A DNA stretch of 64,000 bases from Zeugodacus cucurbitae (taxonomy: Eukaryota; Arthropoda; Insecta; Diptera; Tephritidae), in contig NC_071668.1 in the NCBI RefSeq assembly GCF_028554725.1, positions 21,740,501-21,804,500 on the forward strand, written 5' to 3'. The translations under genes and the position numbers were made by a program. The notes beneath the pieces were generated by a model, which saw only the letters and a list, made by a program, of their open reading frames with translations, had not been told where the DNA came from and made no database searches. Below are positions 23,990 through 35,710 of this stretch, piece after piece; position 1 is the first letter of the stretch, and the number at the start of each line of letters is the position of its first letter.

Positions 23990-24900
23990 GTTGATTGCGC
24001 TGTATATCTCAGAGTTCACACATACATATACCTATACATACATAGGACTCGGTCTTTACATCAATTTGTGCATCTCCCCATTGCCCATTTTCAATTTATG
24101 CGCCGGCATGCGGCGGCATCATCTTTGTGCGCTGGCAAGTTTTGTATTTAGTCACAGATTTAATGCGAGGAAGTTGCCAAACGATGCCTTCATTCGGTCG
24201 TGTGCACATAAATTGTTTCACAACTTCGTTTTACTTGTAATACTCGCTACAAACAAATGCAAATACAAATGCAACAACGACAACGCATACCAAATATAAT
24301 GAAATATAAATGGCGATGTGTGTGTGTGGGTGTCTGTCAGTGTGTGGGTGTCTTGACAAGGGAAATTTACTCATATTCGGCATTATGACCAAAAGTGTAG
24401 GCAAAAAGTTTCGGAAATTGCCGTAAAACGTTTGCTTCTTATGTTTTCTTCATCGTCGACGTTGTAACGCACGCACGCTCGTTGGGTCCGGGTCGCCAAC
24501 TAAGAGTTATATGCTGTATATTGTACATATTTGTGTCGCTTAAATTATGTGTTTGATGATAAAAGTTTGCGAGGCATGCAACGCATTGATAAGACGGTGT
24601 GGTATGCGCCATCACATATTTACATATTTACATATAACCGTTATATATGTATGTATGTGTTTGTGTATTTGTATGCAGATGTGTTTATTAAAGCTTTTGA
24701 AGCTTCGTTATAGTTTCCGATATAAACGAAGTTAGACAAGTTTAAGCGAAACTTGCGCGGAGCTCGGAAATTGCTGGACAAATAAAAATGTGTGTTTTGT
24801 TGTACAAAATATAACTGAATAGAGATTGTTATTAAATATTTATAAAGTAAAGCATTTGTTGTTGTTGTATTGTAAAAAAGGGGCGCTGTTTATATTTAGA
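23990..24900. other. Less repetitive island with short simple repeats
   Basis: GC-richer, with (TG)n-like words at 24316-24352, ACGCACGCACGC near 24470, GTATGTATGTGT and a short (GTT)n at 24858. Frames at 23991-24299 and 24531-24735 lack domains. Composition resembles the other unique islands, but no gene is supported. Confidence 0.4.
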
Positions 24901-25059
24901 TATATAGAGGTAGTGTTCGATTATGTTTTGGCTCCACTCTCTTTTCAAGTGAATTTATCGAAAAAACACTAAAAAATTAAATTGAATTCAAGTAAGAAGA
25001 GCAAGAGGGCATACATATAATCTCTTAATGTGGTATAATCACTTGTCTTTTCATCTATA
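24901..25059. other. Unassigned spacer
   Basis: Nothing recognisable. Confidence 0.4.
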
Positions 25060-25515
25060 TTTATTTATACCAGCGCTCAAAATATAAGAATATTCAAGCT
25101 ACAGCCTGAAATAATTCTTAAGAGTCTTCTTAGAACATAAGAATAGTCAATACTGCTCAGAAGAGTGATCTTTCTTCAGATTAAACTCATTGCAACCTAT
25201 TATGGTTCTATCTATATTTCTTTATACCAGTCTATTGCAATTATACCAATTATGGTTATTCGTTTTACCACTCGCTAAAAATATAAGAATATTCAAGCAA
25301 CAACCTGAAGTAATTCTTAAGAGTCTTCTTAGAACATAAGAATACTAAAAAGTATTAAAGTTTCACTGAAACCAAGTAAACGAAAGTATTTACCGTGGAA
25401 TATACAAAATACAGCCTGAAGTAGAGTATTATGAGTATTAGGAGTATTATGTGAGGATGTTCAGAAGAGTGCTCTTTCTTTCGATTAAACCCATTGTGAC
25501 CTATTATGGAGAGAA
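25060..25515. repeat. About 200-bp tandem repeat with TATACCAG words
   Basis: AATATAAGAATATTCAAGC starts at about 25081 and 25280. Each is followed by CCTGAA(A/G)TAATTCTTAAG and AGTCTTCTTAGAACATAAGA. The TCAGAAGAGTG-TCTTTCTT word occurs at about 25158 and 25465. TATACCAG at 25067 and 25224 links this block to the dispersed TATACCAGTT family. Confidence 0.75.
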
Positions 25516-26900
25516 GAAGCTGCTTGAAGGAGAATGAGGCAGAATCATCACAATATTTCCTTTCTTAATGCCTTGCCTTTACGACATCTAAGAAAACGTT
25601 GTTTAGATCTCACACTTTTTTTGTGCATTCTCGCGTATTAGCGGATATAGAAGTATAAAACCTATGCTGATTTGTGGTCTTTGTCGATTATTAAATTTAA
25701 AAGAGGGGGGTAACTTTTTTGGCATCCCAAAAGACAGTCCTCAATTGCCTAAGTGTCTTTCCTGTGAGGGGAACAACCATTGAACCTAATCTAACCTCAC
25801 ATAACATATTATGGTTAGTTAGTTGAAGTGGAAGAACGAAATGGGAAGTACCTCTGACTGTACCCAACATATCATTAGGCTCTTGTATTCTTTTTACCAG
25901 GTGCAACTCACTTTACCTGGTGTTCGGAATTGATATCTCAAAGATTATCAAAGATTAGTGATATAAGATGACCCGTACAAGGTTGCTTAATTCACTCTTT
26001 CTCCGAAGTGGATGTCGTTTGTTCTATCATCCATCAGTCACACTCACTTAAAATCTATTCAATTGCTATCGATAAATTTTTCAATGACTTAGTTAGCATG
26101 TAAGGCGTATCGCCTCCGAGTGGTGCATCCTGGGTAACGCTAAATGACCTGCAGCCCTCACGCCTTTTAAACTGCTCACGAACCTTTGACCCTTGATTGA
26201 CACGGACATCGAATAGCATTGTTTTATTGATTTGGTTGAACCCTTCTGAGAAAGTTAACGCTGAGACGGCCTACGCCACGGTAAAACTCTGACAGTCCTC
26301 ACGGTACGTTAGGTATAGGTTAAGAAGGTTTCCTATTTGCGTTAGTTGACTCTGAACGCATTGCCTCATAAGGGCGTGCGTCAACCCTCGTCTTGACCGC
26401 ATAACAGAGATAACTTTGGGACCATTACAAGCGAGTCCCACCGGAATTCTGTTATGCCGGTATGTTAGATTTATCAACCAGTTGTGTGTTCGATTCGTCA
26501 CTCGCTAAGATTGAAGACTGTCACCAAATACGAAATTCACCGAAGTTGGTTAGAAATAAGCGACCTGAAAGTTGTAAGTTGATCTATTTCGTCATGATAT
26601 TGAAACTGTTTCATATGACAACCAGTTAAAATCTCTTAAGAATCAAAAACTAATAAAATTAAGCAATATGCAATGCGATAGTTTTCAGAGAGTTTGTATT
26701 GACACTCGCTTAGAAGGAAATTTAAAATAATATATAATTTAAGTTTGTGACCTTCGGAAGAAATCATTAAATATTCAACAAAATCCAAAATATTATATTT
26801 CTCACATCACCTAATCTTTTTCATATAATCCTCAGCACACTTTCTTACAATATGCATCCAAAAAAGTAGTTCAACTTATTTGCAAAATGTCTAGAGTCAA
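25516..26900. other. Mixed sequence with a GC-richer segment at 26,100-26,500
   Basis: The segment 26,100-26,500 is clearly GC-richer than its flanks and ends at a CAACCAGTTGTGTGTTCGAT word of the TATACCAGTT family. Minus-strand frames here (26271-26501) and at 25697-25906 look compositionally protein-like, but I cannot match them to a family; an old transposon fragment is the likeliest explanation. Confidence 0.35.
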
Positions 26901-27400
26901 TCACCGTAACTTCGTGCGAGCCTAAATTGCATGTCAACCGACACCCAGGCTAGCACCAACAACAAATACATACTGCAAAGTGCAGGCATGCAATAACAAC
27001 AATGCGTCGGCAAGTGGAATCATAAAATGCAAATGCGAGCGCGAATGCGAATGTGAATGTGAATACAGTCGACAATTTCAACTCGACTTCGCAAAGCAAC
27101 GGCCGCTGAATTTGCACAAATTGCAATGTTACACACTTGCAACAGCCGCTTACACGGGGGTGTCAGAGTGTGCGGGTGTGCGAGTGGTTGAGCCTGGCTG
27201 GGGTCGATTAAGTGCAACAATGCTTTCAGCGTTGCTGGCTGCGGTTTCACGCGTGCACTTAGCACTTAGCTGTCGCGCTGCAGACATTTGTAATTGTTTT
27301 TGCTCTTGTTAAACGCACTGCCATGTGTGGGAATATGTGGATTTGCATTTGTATTTGTAGGCATATGAAATGAAGAGGAGTGTACAGTTGCCAATTGTAT
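26901..27400. other. GC-richer unique island
   Basis: Includes GCGAATGTGAATGTGAAT, a short hexamer run at about 27,045-27,062. It is open in two opposed frames (26980-27312 + and 27020-27265 -), which overlap and have no domain. It could be regulatory DNA or an exon, but nothing decides this. Confidence 0.3.
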
Positions 27401-27599
27401 GTTAATGTATCAAGGGTATCGTATACCATGCATACATATTTTAATCAATTAAATGCTATTATAAAATTAATTTTCAATTTAATTTATTTGAACTTATTCA
27501 CCACAAATCAATTTTAGGACCCAGTTTATCTCAAACATCTTTATCTCAGACATACATACATATGTATATAACATGGAATGAACATTTGCAAACAATCCG

Positions 27600-28180
27600 C
27601 AAATTCGCAGGGTAGTTAGGAAAAGTGAGATTCAAGGAATTTTAGTGTCGATCTCGCATAGGCGGGGCATTCCATCAGCAAGTAGAGATGATTGTGCCTC
27701 GTCTACTTCTATGAAATTTCTGCAGCTAGTATCCGATAAAATTATTAATGGGACAATGACCCTTTCAAATAATGATTTATTATTGAGAGCGAAGAGCTTC
27801 CTAGATGTCTCACGATTTTCTTTGGGTCAGCAGGATCTTGTGACTGACCAGAGTTCAACTGAAGCCTGACTGTCTAGTAGAATATCACAAAAGAATAGGT
27901 AGTCCTGCTACTTGTTCCCATTATACTGTAGTTAAGACTGACGTGTCTAGCCTTGAAAGCTCATTAGCCTGACCTTATTACCTAGGCCTGTGGCCAGGCA
28001 CCCAAACTAGTCTAATCGTAACCGGTGTTGCCGGAAAGTGAGGGTGGACATTTTCTTACCAGTATTGAACGCTTACTACCAGAGAGAATCACTTCGCTAA
28101 AGGATGATACGCTTCAAAGCAATAGATCCGTTGCTACCTTTATTGCGCTGTAAAAACGCTAAAATAGTCGTGAAGTCTTT
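27600..28180 (-). pseudogene. Decayed non-LTR retrotransposon: RNase H and C-terminal part
   Basis: Minus-strand reading, round 28,020-27,935, gives TIRLVWVPGHRPR, two stops, then GQANELSRLDTSV. This matches the WVPGH...N-ADELAR block of the RNase H domain found in Jockey/I/R1-type elements. Further on, round 27,740-27,640, pieces resembling the Cys-rich C-terminal region of such elements (CRNFIEVDEAQSSLL, then MECPAYAR in a neighbouring frame) appear in the expected order. Several stops and shifts make it a fossil. It is distinct from the non-LTR family at 52 kb. Confidence 0.6.
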
Positions 28181-28689
28181 TGAAGTCTTTTGAAGTCTCC
28201 ACCATACAGTGATTTCACCGTATATTAGTTTAACTTTGGTTTTATATAGCCAAAGGGCTACTTTATAAACGTAGACCTTAGTTCATATTAAAAAGTTGTT
28301 ACTATTGATTAAATTGTTAATATTTATACTTGTTCTCTACAATTGATTTTGTGAACAAATTTTACTGTTTCACATGGATAAAATTTCATTTACAATAAGA
28401 GAAAATTATTGAAGATGTGAGATTTCCCCATGTGAAATTGATGTTACAAAAAACACAAATGTGTGAATTTTTTCATTGGGTAATGTCATTCACATGAAAT
28501 TTACAATAAGTCTGAGTATTTATTTTTTCATTTATTTTTCGAACTTCGAAGGCAAATATTTCGATTGTGGAAGATAACTCAATCTTCCAGGAAAATTATG
28601 TTTGATTCGATTACGTTTAATGAAAATCATGTTTAATATGGATATATTATATCAACTCAACTCGATTTAAGGATATAATATTTTCTTAA
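28181..28689. other. Unassigned AT-rich sequence
   Basis: Begins with a triple 11-base direct repeat (GAAGTCTTTT) at about 28,170-28,198; otherwise nothing recognised. Confidence 0.4.
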
Positions 28690-29351
28690 CACCCAGATGA
28701 CATGGACGGGCGAAATCGGTTCACAATCACGCCAACTTCCCATATAACTCAATTTTGAATTCCATCTGATGCCTTCACTTTAAAATATATACATAAGGAA
28801 CTGATGAAGATAGTGCAATAAAACTTTACACAAATTCTGTATATCCCTGTAGCTTCAGTTATGGAAAAATTGTCGAAATCGCACTATTATCGAATATGAA
28901 GAACTCAGTGCCTAAAGGTAATTTTTTACCGAAAATATCGGTACATCTTTCAGAAATTTTAATTTAATTCAGAAGATTTTTTTCTTTTAATAGTTTGTCC
29001 CTGTACCAAACATGGTTAAAATCGGGTCATAACTTCCTCTAGCTCCCATATACCTAATTATAGCTTTTCAAATATACGGTGGGCTTAATAGCTTTTAAAT
29101 TGGGTAATATATGAAATGTCTTAGCCAAATTAAATGAGTATATATTTTTGGATATAATGTATGTTGGTATTGAAAATGGGTGCAATCGGTTCATGCATTC
29201 CCTCAGCCCTCATAAGCTATTTATGATGATTTCCTTATTCTATTGAATTTTACGCCGAATATAAATTTGTTATTTTTATAAAATTACATCAATAAATTGC
29301 GAGAGTATAAAATGTTCGCATGCACCCGAATTTATCCTTTCCTTACTTGTT
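28690..29351 (+). repeat. Interspersed repeat ending in GTTCGG hairpin, copy B
   Basis: Ends with GTTCGCATGCACCCGAA (about 29314-29330) and CCTTTCCTTACTTGTT. It shares the ordered blocks of copy A (TTTACACAAAT, ATCGAATATGAAGAACTCAG, ACCGAAAATATCGGTA, ATCGGGTCATAACTTCC) and the TTGCGAGAGTATAAAATG lead-in. The stem has lost a pair relative to copies A and C. Confidence 0.7.
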
Positions 29352-31440
29352 TTATTTTATTTATTATAGTAAATATAAGCAATCATCAGTAAGAAAATCT
29401 TAACAGCGCACACTTTACATTTTAAAACGCGAAGTTTTACCGCTGTAACACAATTGTTGTACAAAAAATCAAAAAAATGTTCTTTCTTAAAAATTATATA
29501 CGTAAATATACTCATAAATGATTGTATAAAGTATATAACTACAACTACTATATAAGAAGGTCTTACAATCTATAGCGATGAATTGAAATTCTACATTAAG
29601 TATAGACATATATACATACATATGTATATATGTATATCTAACAGTATTTGTGGGCGCTGTAAATTTATCACACACACACACACACACATGGATACACATT
29701 GTTACAATTGAAACTTTGAATTAAAGAAAATTGTATTCAAAATAAGTAGGTTCATATACGAGCGCAAGTATGTCAGTTGCCGCTTTGAAGCAGTTTGTGT
29801 CAAGCCGAAAGTTGCATAAAGTTTCGGTGAATATAAGACCAATATAAATTCAACTGAAAATATTAAAGTTTTACAGCAACTAAAGCACTGCTGTTGCTGC
29901 TGCTAACGCTTGTAGCTTAAGTGTGTATGTATACATATATATCTTTGTTTTATATATACATATATAAAATGTATACACCGTTATGTATCAGTTTTTTATA
30001 TGCACATAAGCATACCTCACTGCTTGCTGCTTACCAAGTTTTGGCAGTTTGTTGCAAATGTATGTGTGTGTGTGTGTGGCAAGTTTTTGTGGCACCTTAT
30101 TGCAGCAAGTGGCAAACCGAAATACATACATACTGACGCAAACAATTGAAAACAAAATGAGAAATAATAAAACCTGACCTACAATGCCAACGTCGGCAAG
30201 AGCAACACAACGATGTCTACGGCAACGACGGCGGCGGCGGCGGTGGCGGTGAAGCGACCGAAACAAAGCCAGGAAGTCTTTAACTTCCGTTCGGCACCGA
30301 ATGGTGCCAGTGCTGGCTTGACAGGTTACCAAGTGTCGCACACACACACACATACAATATACAGAGTTGAAAGCTTAAAGCTTACCAGTTGCCATTTTTG
30401 GTATATAGATACACATAACGGCATTTCTTCACTACCTTAGCTTATTGTTGTTGTTATTGTATTTTTGTATTTGTTTTTTTTTTTGTTATTATTTTCGGGC
30501 GCTTGACACTGACAGCGCGCGTTGAACGTTTAACAAATTGTATGGAAACACGCGGCGTTTGTTATGCAACAACCATCTATGTACACCGTGACAAGCGCGG
30601 GGGTCCCGATGTTTGGGAGTTGTGTTAGAGCAGAGGGCAACCGGTGGCAAAATGGCGGTGATTGCGCATAAAATATGAAAATGAAGTGGAATTCATTTAG
30701 TAAGCGTGAATGCTAAGCAAGTAACGGTACATTGCCTAAATTTACGATAGAGTTACGCAGCAGCGTCAACAGCAGCAGCAGCAGCCGTAACGGTGTCTGG
30801 CCAATTTGCCAAAGTGATGGTCGTGTGCCACGCGCTTTACACTGAAGTTAACGGTAAGTAGTAGCAGCAGAGCGTTGTTGTTGCTTTTATTGTAGAGACA
30901 GTCGACACGCGGCAATTTCGTGAGAGCAAGACGAGTTCAAATACAAAATTGTACAAATTAAGTTTACTAATTTACATAAAACGTCGAAATTATGCGCCCA
31001 AAAACTGATGCAACAATTAGAGGCAACAACACGCAGCAACAGTAGCAGCAGCCGACAGCTGTGCTGGCGCCAAAATGGTCCTGTTGTTGTGTGGCTATAT
31101 ATGTGTGTGTCTTCGTGGTCGTGCCACCTGTCTCGACGCGCAAGTACTTTGTTAACGGAAGCGGTTGTGCGTGTGTGTGTGGCAGCAACAGTTAGCGTTG
31201 CAGGGGCAATAGCGCCTAGGTGAAATGGTAATTGCTTCAAGTATGCGCAGTCAGCCAGCCAACAAGCCAGGCATCCACCACCAGCCGGGTGTTGGGACAG
31301 GCTGTGTTGCGGCTCTGCCTTGGTTGTTGTAATGAGTTTCTTCCTTCGGTGGCAATGACATGGAAATCCACTAATGAAGATTAAGCTATAAGCATGATTG
31401 GAAAAGCAAATGCGCGCCATGATTAGGAAAATTGTAGCTA
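29352..31440. other. Largest unique-looking island; possible promoter and leader region
   Basis: From about 29,740 the sequence becomes GC-richer and non-repetitive apart from (CA)n at 29,671-29,688, (TG)n at 30,063-30,079, a GGC run at 30,230-30,252 and a CAG run at about 30,770-30,785. A consensus splice donor, AACG|GTAAGT, sits at 30,851. Open frames on the minus strand (30887-31420, 29988-30353) translate simple repeats. This island precedes the first-exon-like segment at 31,441 and could be its leader and promoter. Confidence 0.3.
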
Positions 31441-31500
31441 ATGGCAGGCAAATGCTGCGGCGGTGTGTGCAAAAGTTGGCAGCAAGAACTGGCGTCAGTG
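31441..31500 (+). CDS. Candidate first coding exon (20 codons) ending at a splice donor
   Basis: An ATG at 31441 opens a frame of exactly 20 codons, MAGKCCGGVCKSWQQELASV, that ends where a consensus donor GTAAGT begins at 31501. A TAG lies two codons upstream, so the ATG would be the true start. The Cys cluster after Gly-Lys is what palmitoylated or membrane-anchored proteins often have near the N-terminus; this is an inference. The segment lies at the 3' edge of the largest unique island, and AT-rich repeats follow at once, as a long first intron would. No downstream exon could be identified. A 20-codon frame meeting a GTAAGT can occur by chance, so this is only a candidate. I do not recognise the protein. 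Confidence 0.25.
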
Positions 31501-32199
31501 GTAAGTGGATCGGAAAGCATTTTAATCATTTAATTAATTAAATTTCGGCTTTAACATACTAATTAAAAGTTGAACTATGCATTTTTGGATAATTAAATTT
31601 TGAAAGGGATTTTAAATATAAATAACCATTTTTATATACAAAATATAAAATAAAATAATTAGTAGCTTAGTAAACTACTAGAACAGTTCATTAGTTTGTT
31701 TAAATTTTTTTATACCAGTTTGTTATACTAGTTTATGCCAGTTGCTTTTCGATTCTCCAAGGTTGGAAATATTGGAGAAATCATAGTTAATTATTTCTGT
31801 CTCATTAAACTACTACAATCGCTTGAAAGTTTGTTTTAACTGTATTATACCAGTCCATTATACCAGTTTATACCAGTTTCTCTACAAGGTTAGAAACATC
31901 AAAAAAAAACATATTTCGTGATCGACATAAAAGTCCATCCATTTGATTTACACTTGTAATTTCATCAATCCGCCGCCTCTATCCTCTCTATTTATTCTGC
32001 AAATGAACTCAACGACAAGTTAATTTTATATAATTGAAATTAATAAAGCAAAATATTAGATTTCCCTTCCGCCTTTTGGTCTTTTGAATTTCGCGGCTAT
32101 GTATAAAGCACTACAGAGCTCGTATCTGGCAATACCATACATATATGAAAGGTCCTAACATAACCTACAAAACGACGCTATGCATGATTAGTTTGGATA
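31501..32199. repeat. AT-rich sequence with TATACCAGTT words
   Basis: ATACCAG words occur at about 31,712, 31,847, 31,860 and 31,869, with TTTTCGATTCTCC as in the longer unit of this family. If the exon above is real, this is intron. No gene otherwise. Confidence 0.5.
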
Positions 32200-32204
32200 T
32201 TGCG

Positions 32205-32765
32205 TTCAACAGTTAAAGGCAAATCCGCTATAGAAACGTTCCGTGAGATTAATGGTGTTTTGGGGGATGGTACTCTATCACTTTGAACTGCAGAGGAATG
32301 GTTTCGACGATTCAGCGCGGGTGAAAACGACACCATGGATAAGCCAGCCGGCGGAAAATCTGTGACGACGAATACCGATCAAATCATGGAAAACATGGAG
32401 TTAGAACGGCATGTGGCATCTCGTGACATCGCCCAGAAGATGGGAGTTAGTCACCAACCATTTTAAACCATCTGCAGAAGGCTTGATGTTTAGCTGCCGC
32501 ATGATGCTATCGACCAGAAGCTCCCAGAATTGCCCAACAGGAAGGGAGTAGTATTCCACCAGGACATCGCCCGACCACACACTTCGTTGATGACTCGTCA
32601 GAAGCTACGGCAGCTCGGATGGGAGGTTTTATCGCATCCACCATATAGTAGAGGGGCATTATGAAATTGCCGTCTAGATGGAAATAGTTTACCGAACGAA
32701 ACATATTTGAACTAAATCCGATCACTGCAACACTTTTTATAAGGCATTGAATAAAAAGCAAAAAA
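32205..32765 (+). pseudogene. Decayed mariner transposase with two internal deletions
   Basis: The plus strand reads GKSAIETFREINGVLGDG, then AEEWFRRFSAGENDTMDKPA, then NTDQIMENMELERHVASRDI, the N-terminal DNA-binding part of an insect mariner. After LDV it jumps to LPNRKGVVFHQDIARPHTSL, which holds the second catalytic Asp, so the block with the first Asp (TGDEK) is gone. After WEVLSHPPYS it jumps again to MKLPSRWK near the C-terminus, losing the third Asp. Several stops are present. The 3' flank matches that of the mariner at 43 kb, so both belong to one family. Confidence 0.85.
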
Positions 32766-33392
32766 GCGTAAGGGAAATATTTGCAAACCTAATATGTAGA
32801 CCCTTCATTAGAATAGTCTAATCACATACTAGTCCATTTCATCTTCATTTTACCAGTCTATTTAATTTATACGAGATTGTTCGATTCCCCACTTTTATTA
32901 CCTCTATATTAGTTTTATATCCCCTATTGACAAAAATTACGCCACTCTTTTGTCAAAGTATCTACAAATGAAAAGAACAACAAAGGAAGTAAATTACATT
33001 GAAAACAAGAGAGTATGAATGCCTAATTAAAGTGCTATATTTATCCCTTCAGTAGTCTATTTGAATTATACCAGGTTGTTCAATTTGTTGTTTATGACAC
33101 TCTTGGAGATTTCTTGGAAGATATGATCATTTAAACATATAACCAAAATGCTAAAGTTGTTGAAAGAAATTAAATTTTTTTAATCAATTTAATTAAAGTT
33201 TGTTTCGTCGAAAAAAGACCTTTTTTCATGATTTTTTTTTAGAAAAAATTATTGCTGTAGGTTTATTTTACTTATTATTATATGAAAGTGCAACAATTTA
33301 AGGATACTTAACAAAAGTTTTATCGAAAAATAGCGAGGAATAACGGATTTATCGTCGATCTCTGCAGGCACCTCGAAAAAAAGTTGTTGTGC
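32766..33392. other. AT-rich sequence with scattered TATACCAG words
   Basis: TACCAGTCTATTTAATTTAT near 32,851 and ATACCAGGTTGTTCAAT near 33,069; no gene. Confidence 0.4.
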
Positions 33393-33703
33393 GGTGACCA
33401 GCCTACAGCATCACTGGATCATCCGAAACCAAAAAATCAAAATGCTTTCTTTAGTTTATTAGTTCATCTTTCAATTGACGTCGAGTTTTTTTTTAATTTT
33501 TAAATTTTTCAATTATTGGTACCATTTTCAAGCCAAAATGACGATTTTAGACGAAAAAATCGACCTATTTGTTATGTGTAAAATTGTTAGTAATTAAAAT
33601 TTTTGGAAAAACTCGACGTCATTCGAGAGCTATATATATGTAGAATATTTGTTCAAAATTTCAAAACGATCGATGCCGTAGTTTTTTCTGTAGGCTGGTG
33701 ACC
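33393..33703. mobile_element. Hairpin-type non-autonomous element, 311 bp
   Basis: GGTGACCAGCCTACAG (33393-33408) is matched in inverse by CTGTAGGCTGGTGACC (33688-33703) with one mismatch. A second inner pair, GACGTCGAGTTTTT (33477-33490) and AAAAACTCGACGTC (33607-33620), is perfect and symmetrically placed. The arms are therefore about 100 bp with a decayed middle. No coding capacity. A target duplication was not identified, so the superfamily is open. Confidence 0.65.
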
Positions 33704-34440
33704 GACTTTAAAAATGGCATATTTGGGAAAATCGATTCAAAGTTTTGTACACCCAGCGCAGATAGCGGGAGGTATCGTTATTCAACCTCCTGTAACTTCG
33801 TTAGTTTTTCTCCGAATGGCCTAAAATTTTAACACAATATTCTTGAGATATTGATGGTTCAGAAAAAAAAAATTAATAAAAAAATTGAAAAATAAAATTT
33901 GTCAAACCTTGCCCCCCCCCCCTTAAATACTGAAGATTAGCTATATTTCACTCTTCAAAACACTGTAAATTTCCAACGTTCAAACAAAGTCGACTAAATT
34001 TATGTATCCAATGAAATTTTGTTCCTACAAAAAATTTATATTGGAGAGTTCAGAAAGTTTAATAACAAATTTTTTGATGTAGGTAATCCAATTGTTGCTT
34101 GCAGCATTATACTAAGGTCAAATAAATATACAAAAATTAAAAAAAATATTCCGAGTATAACTTTAAAATGTAGGCATTGCTTCAAGCTTGAACAAACTGT
34201 AAATATGTACATACATATGTATGTATGTGCACATACCACAAGCTTAGTAACTTTTTGCATAAATAAATTTATATTTTTTAGTATTCTAAAAGCTTTTTCA
34301 TTTAATGCCGCGCAAAACTTTGCTAAATCCGATTTGATTTTCATTTAACACAGTACAGTCGCAACGCTCCTTTCAGACTCATGTTGTAGTGTGGAAGCAA
34401 CCTCTTACGTACTAATGCTAAATCATGTGGTCACGAGGAC
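33704..34440. other. Unassigned AT-rich sequence
   Basis: Contains a C run at about 33908-33922 and palindromic CATACATATGTATGTATG near 34,210. Overlapping frames on both strands (34019-34348 and 34036-34344) have no domain. Confidence 0.4.
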
Positions 34441-35710
34441 GCATTTAAAGTTTTTTATATCACAATAAATGCAAAAGCTGTACATTTAACCTTACGATTA
34501 CATTTAGATTACTTGGCATTACTATTATTGTAATTGTTAAAGCAATAGTTGTGCATTTAGGCTTGTGATTACATTTAGATTACTTGGCATTACGATTATT
34601 TTAATTGTTGATATGCAATTTTAAAAATCAGGATTACTGAAATTAATCACAAAAATGTTAATGATTACCATTAAAGTAATTGTAATTAATGAATTTAAGA
34701 ATTACAGTTCAGTAATCATAGCCAAGAGAATAGCATTACCATTATAATGACTATGATTAAAATGTTTGTATTGTAATTAAAGTACTCGACGTTAAGTAAC
34801 TACTTCAGAATTAAAAGTAATCACAGTACTTATATATATTATCTAAAACTGTAATACCAAACATTTTACCGTAATTTTCATGGTTACCATTGAAGTAATT
34901 ATAATTAAAAACGGCTGAAATTACAGTGGCGGTAATCGTAATTTTGGGATTACAATTCTAGTACTCGCTATCGTGTACTTCATGATTACATTTACAGTAA
35001 TCATATTTCTCATTCTTGACAACAATTATTACAATAGTACTGACCCCATTAATGATTACAATGTCAATAAACAATCATATTATATTTATTATTATTATTA
35101 TAGGACGGTAATTTTAATAGAACTGTAATGATAATGCTTCACAAATCATCTAAGAGTAATGGTAATTAAAATTCCTATTAGATTACTGGAACGCTGACGA
35201 CTTCATCATAACTTTATTTTTAAGATTTCGATTTTTGTAAATTTCAAATAAGAATAACATTACTGTAATTATAATTTTGAGATTACAAACACAGTTTTTA
35301 TAAACAAGTACTTTAGGATTATGATTACATCGACCGAGATATTTATGATTACATTTAAAGTAACGGTAATTGTAATTGCACTGTAATGATAGTGTTTAAA
35401 AACGTATAAGAGTAATGACAGATTACTGGTAATTACTGTTAGATTACTGATATGTCGACGACTGCGATTTTTTAAAGCATCAGCTTCATTTTTATGGTTT
35501 TGATTTCCGTAATTTTAATATCAAATTACAATGAAGTAATCATAATCTTGAGAATTACAGTAATTTATTTATGATGATTACAGTAGTTGTACTTCATATA
35601 TGAATTACCGTTATCATAATAGTGTTGCTAGTATTTATGATTACAATTGAAGTAATTCTATATAATTTAATGTAATGGTAATTGTAATTGAACTGTAATC
35701 ATACCGCACA
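34441..35710. repeat. GATTACA/GTAAT-rich degenerate tandem region
   Basis: This 1.27-kb stretch is built from GTAATNNTAATT, GATTACA and their complements. Near its left edge a 71-bp direct duplication is clear: GATTACATTTAGATTACTTG starts at 34496 and 34567. At the right, a unit near 260 bp repeats: CTGTAATGAT at 35123 and 35381, TAGATTACTG at 35179 and 35440, GACGAC at 35196 and 35457. The middle carries weaker copies. No open frame or element end is seen. Confidence 0.75.

Noticed and set aside
30887..31420. 177-codon minus frame and opposed plus frame
   Set aside because: Frames overlap on both strands and cross (CAA)n and (TG)n runs; no recognisable motif.
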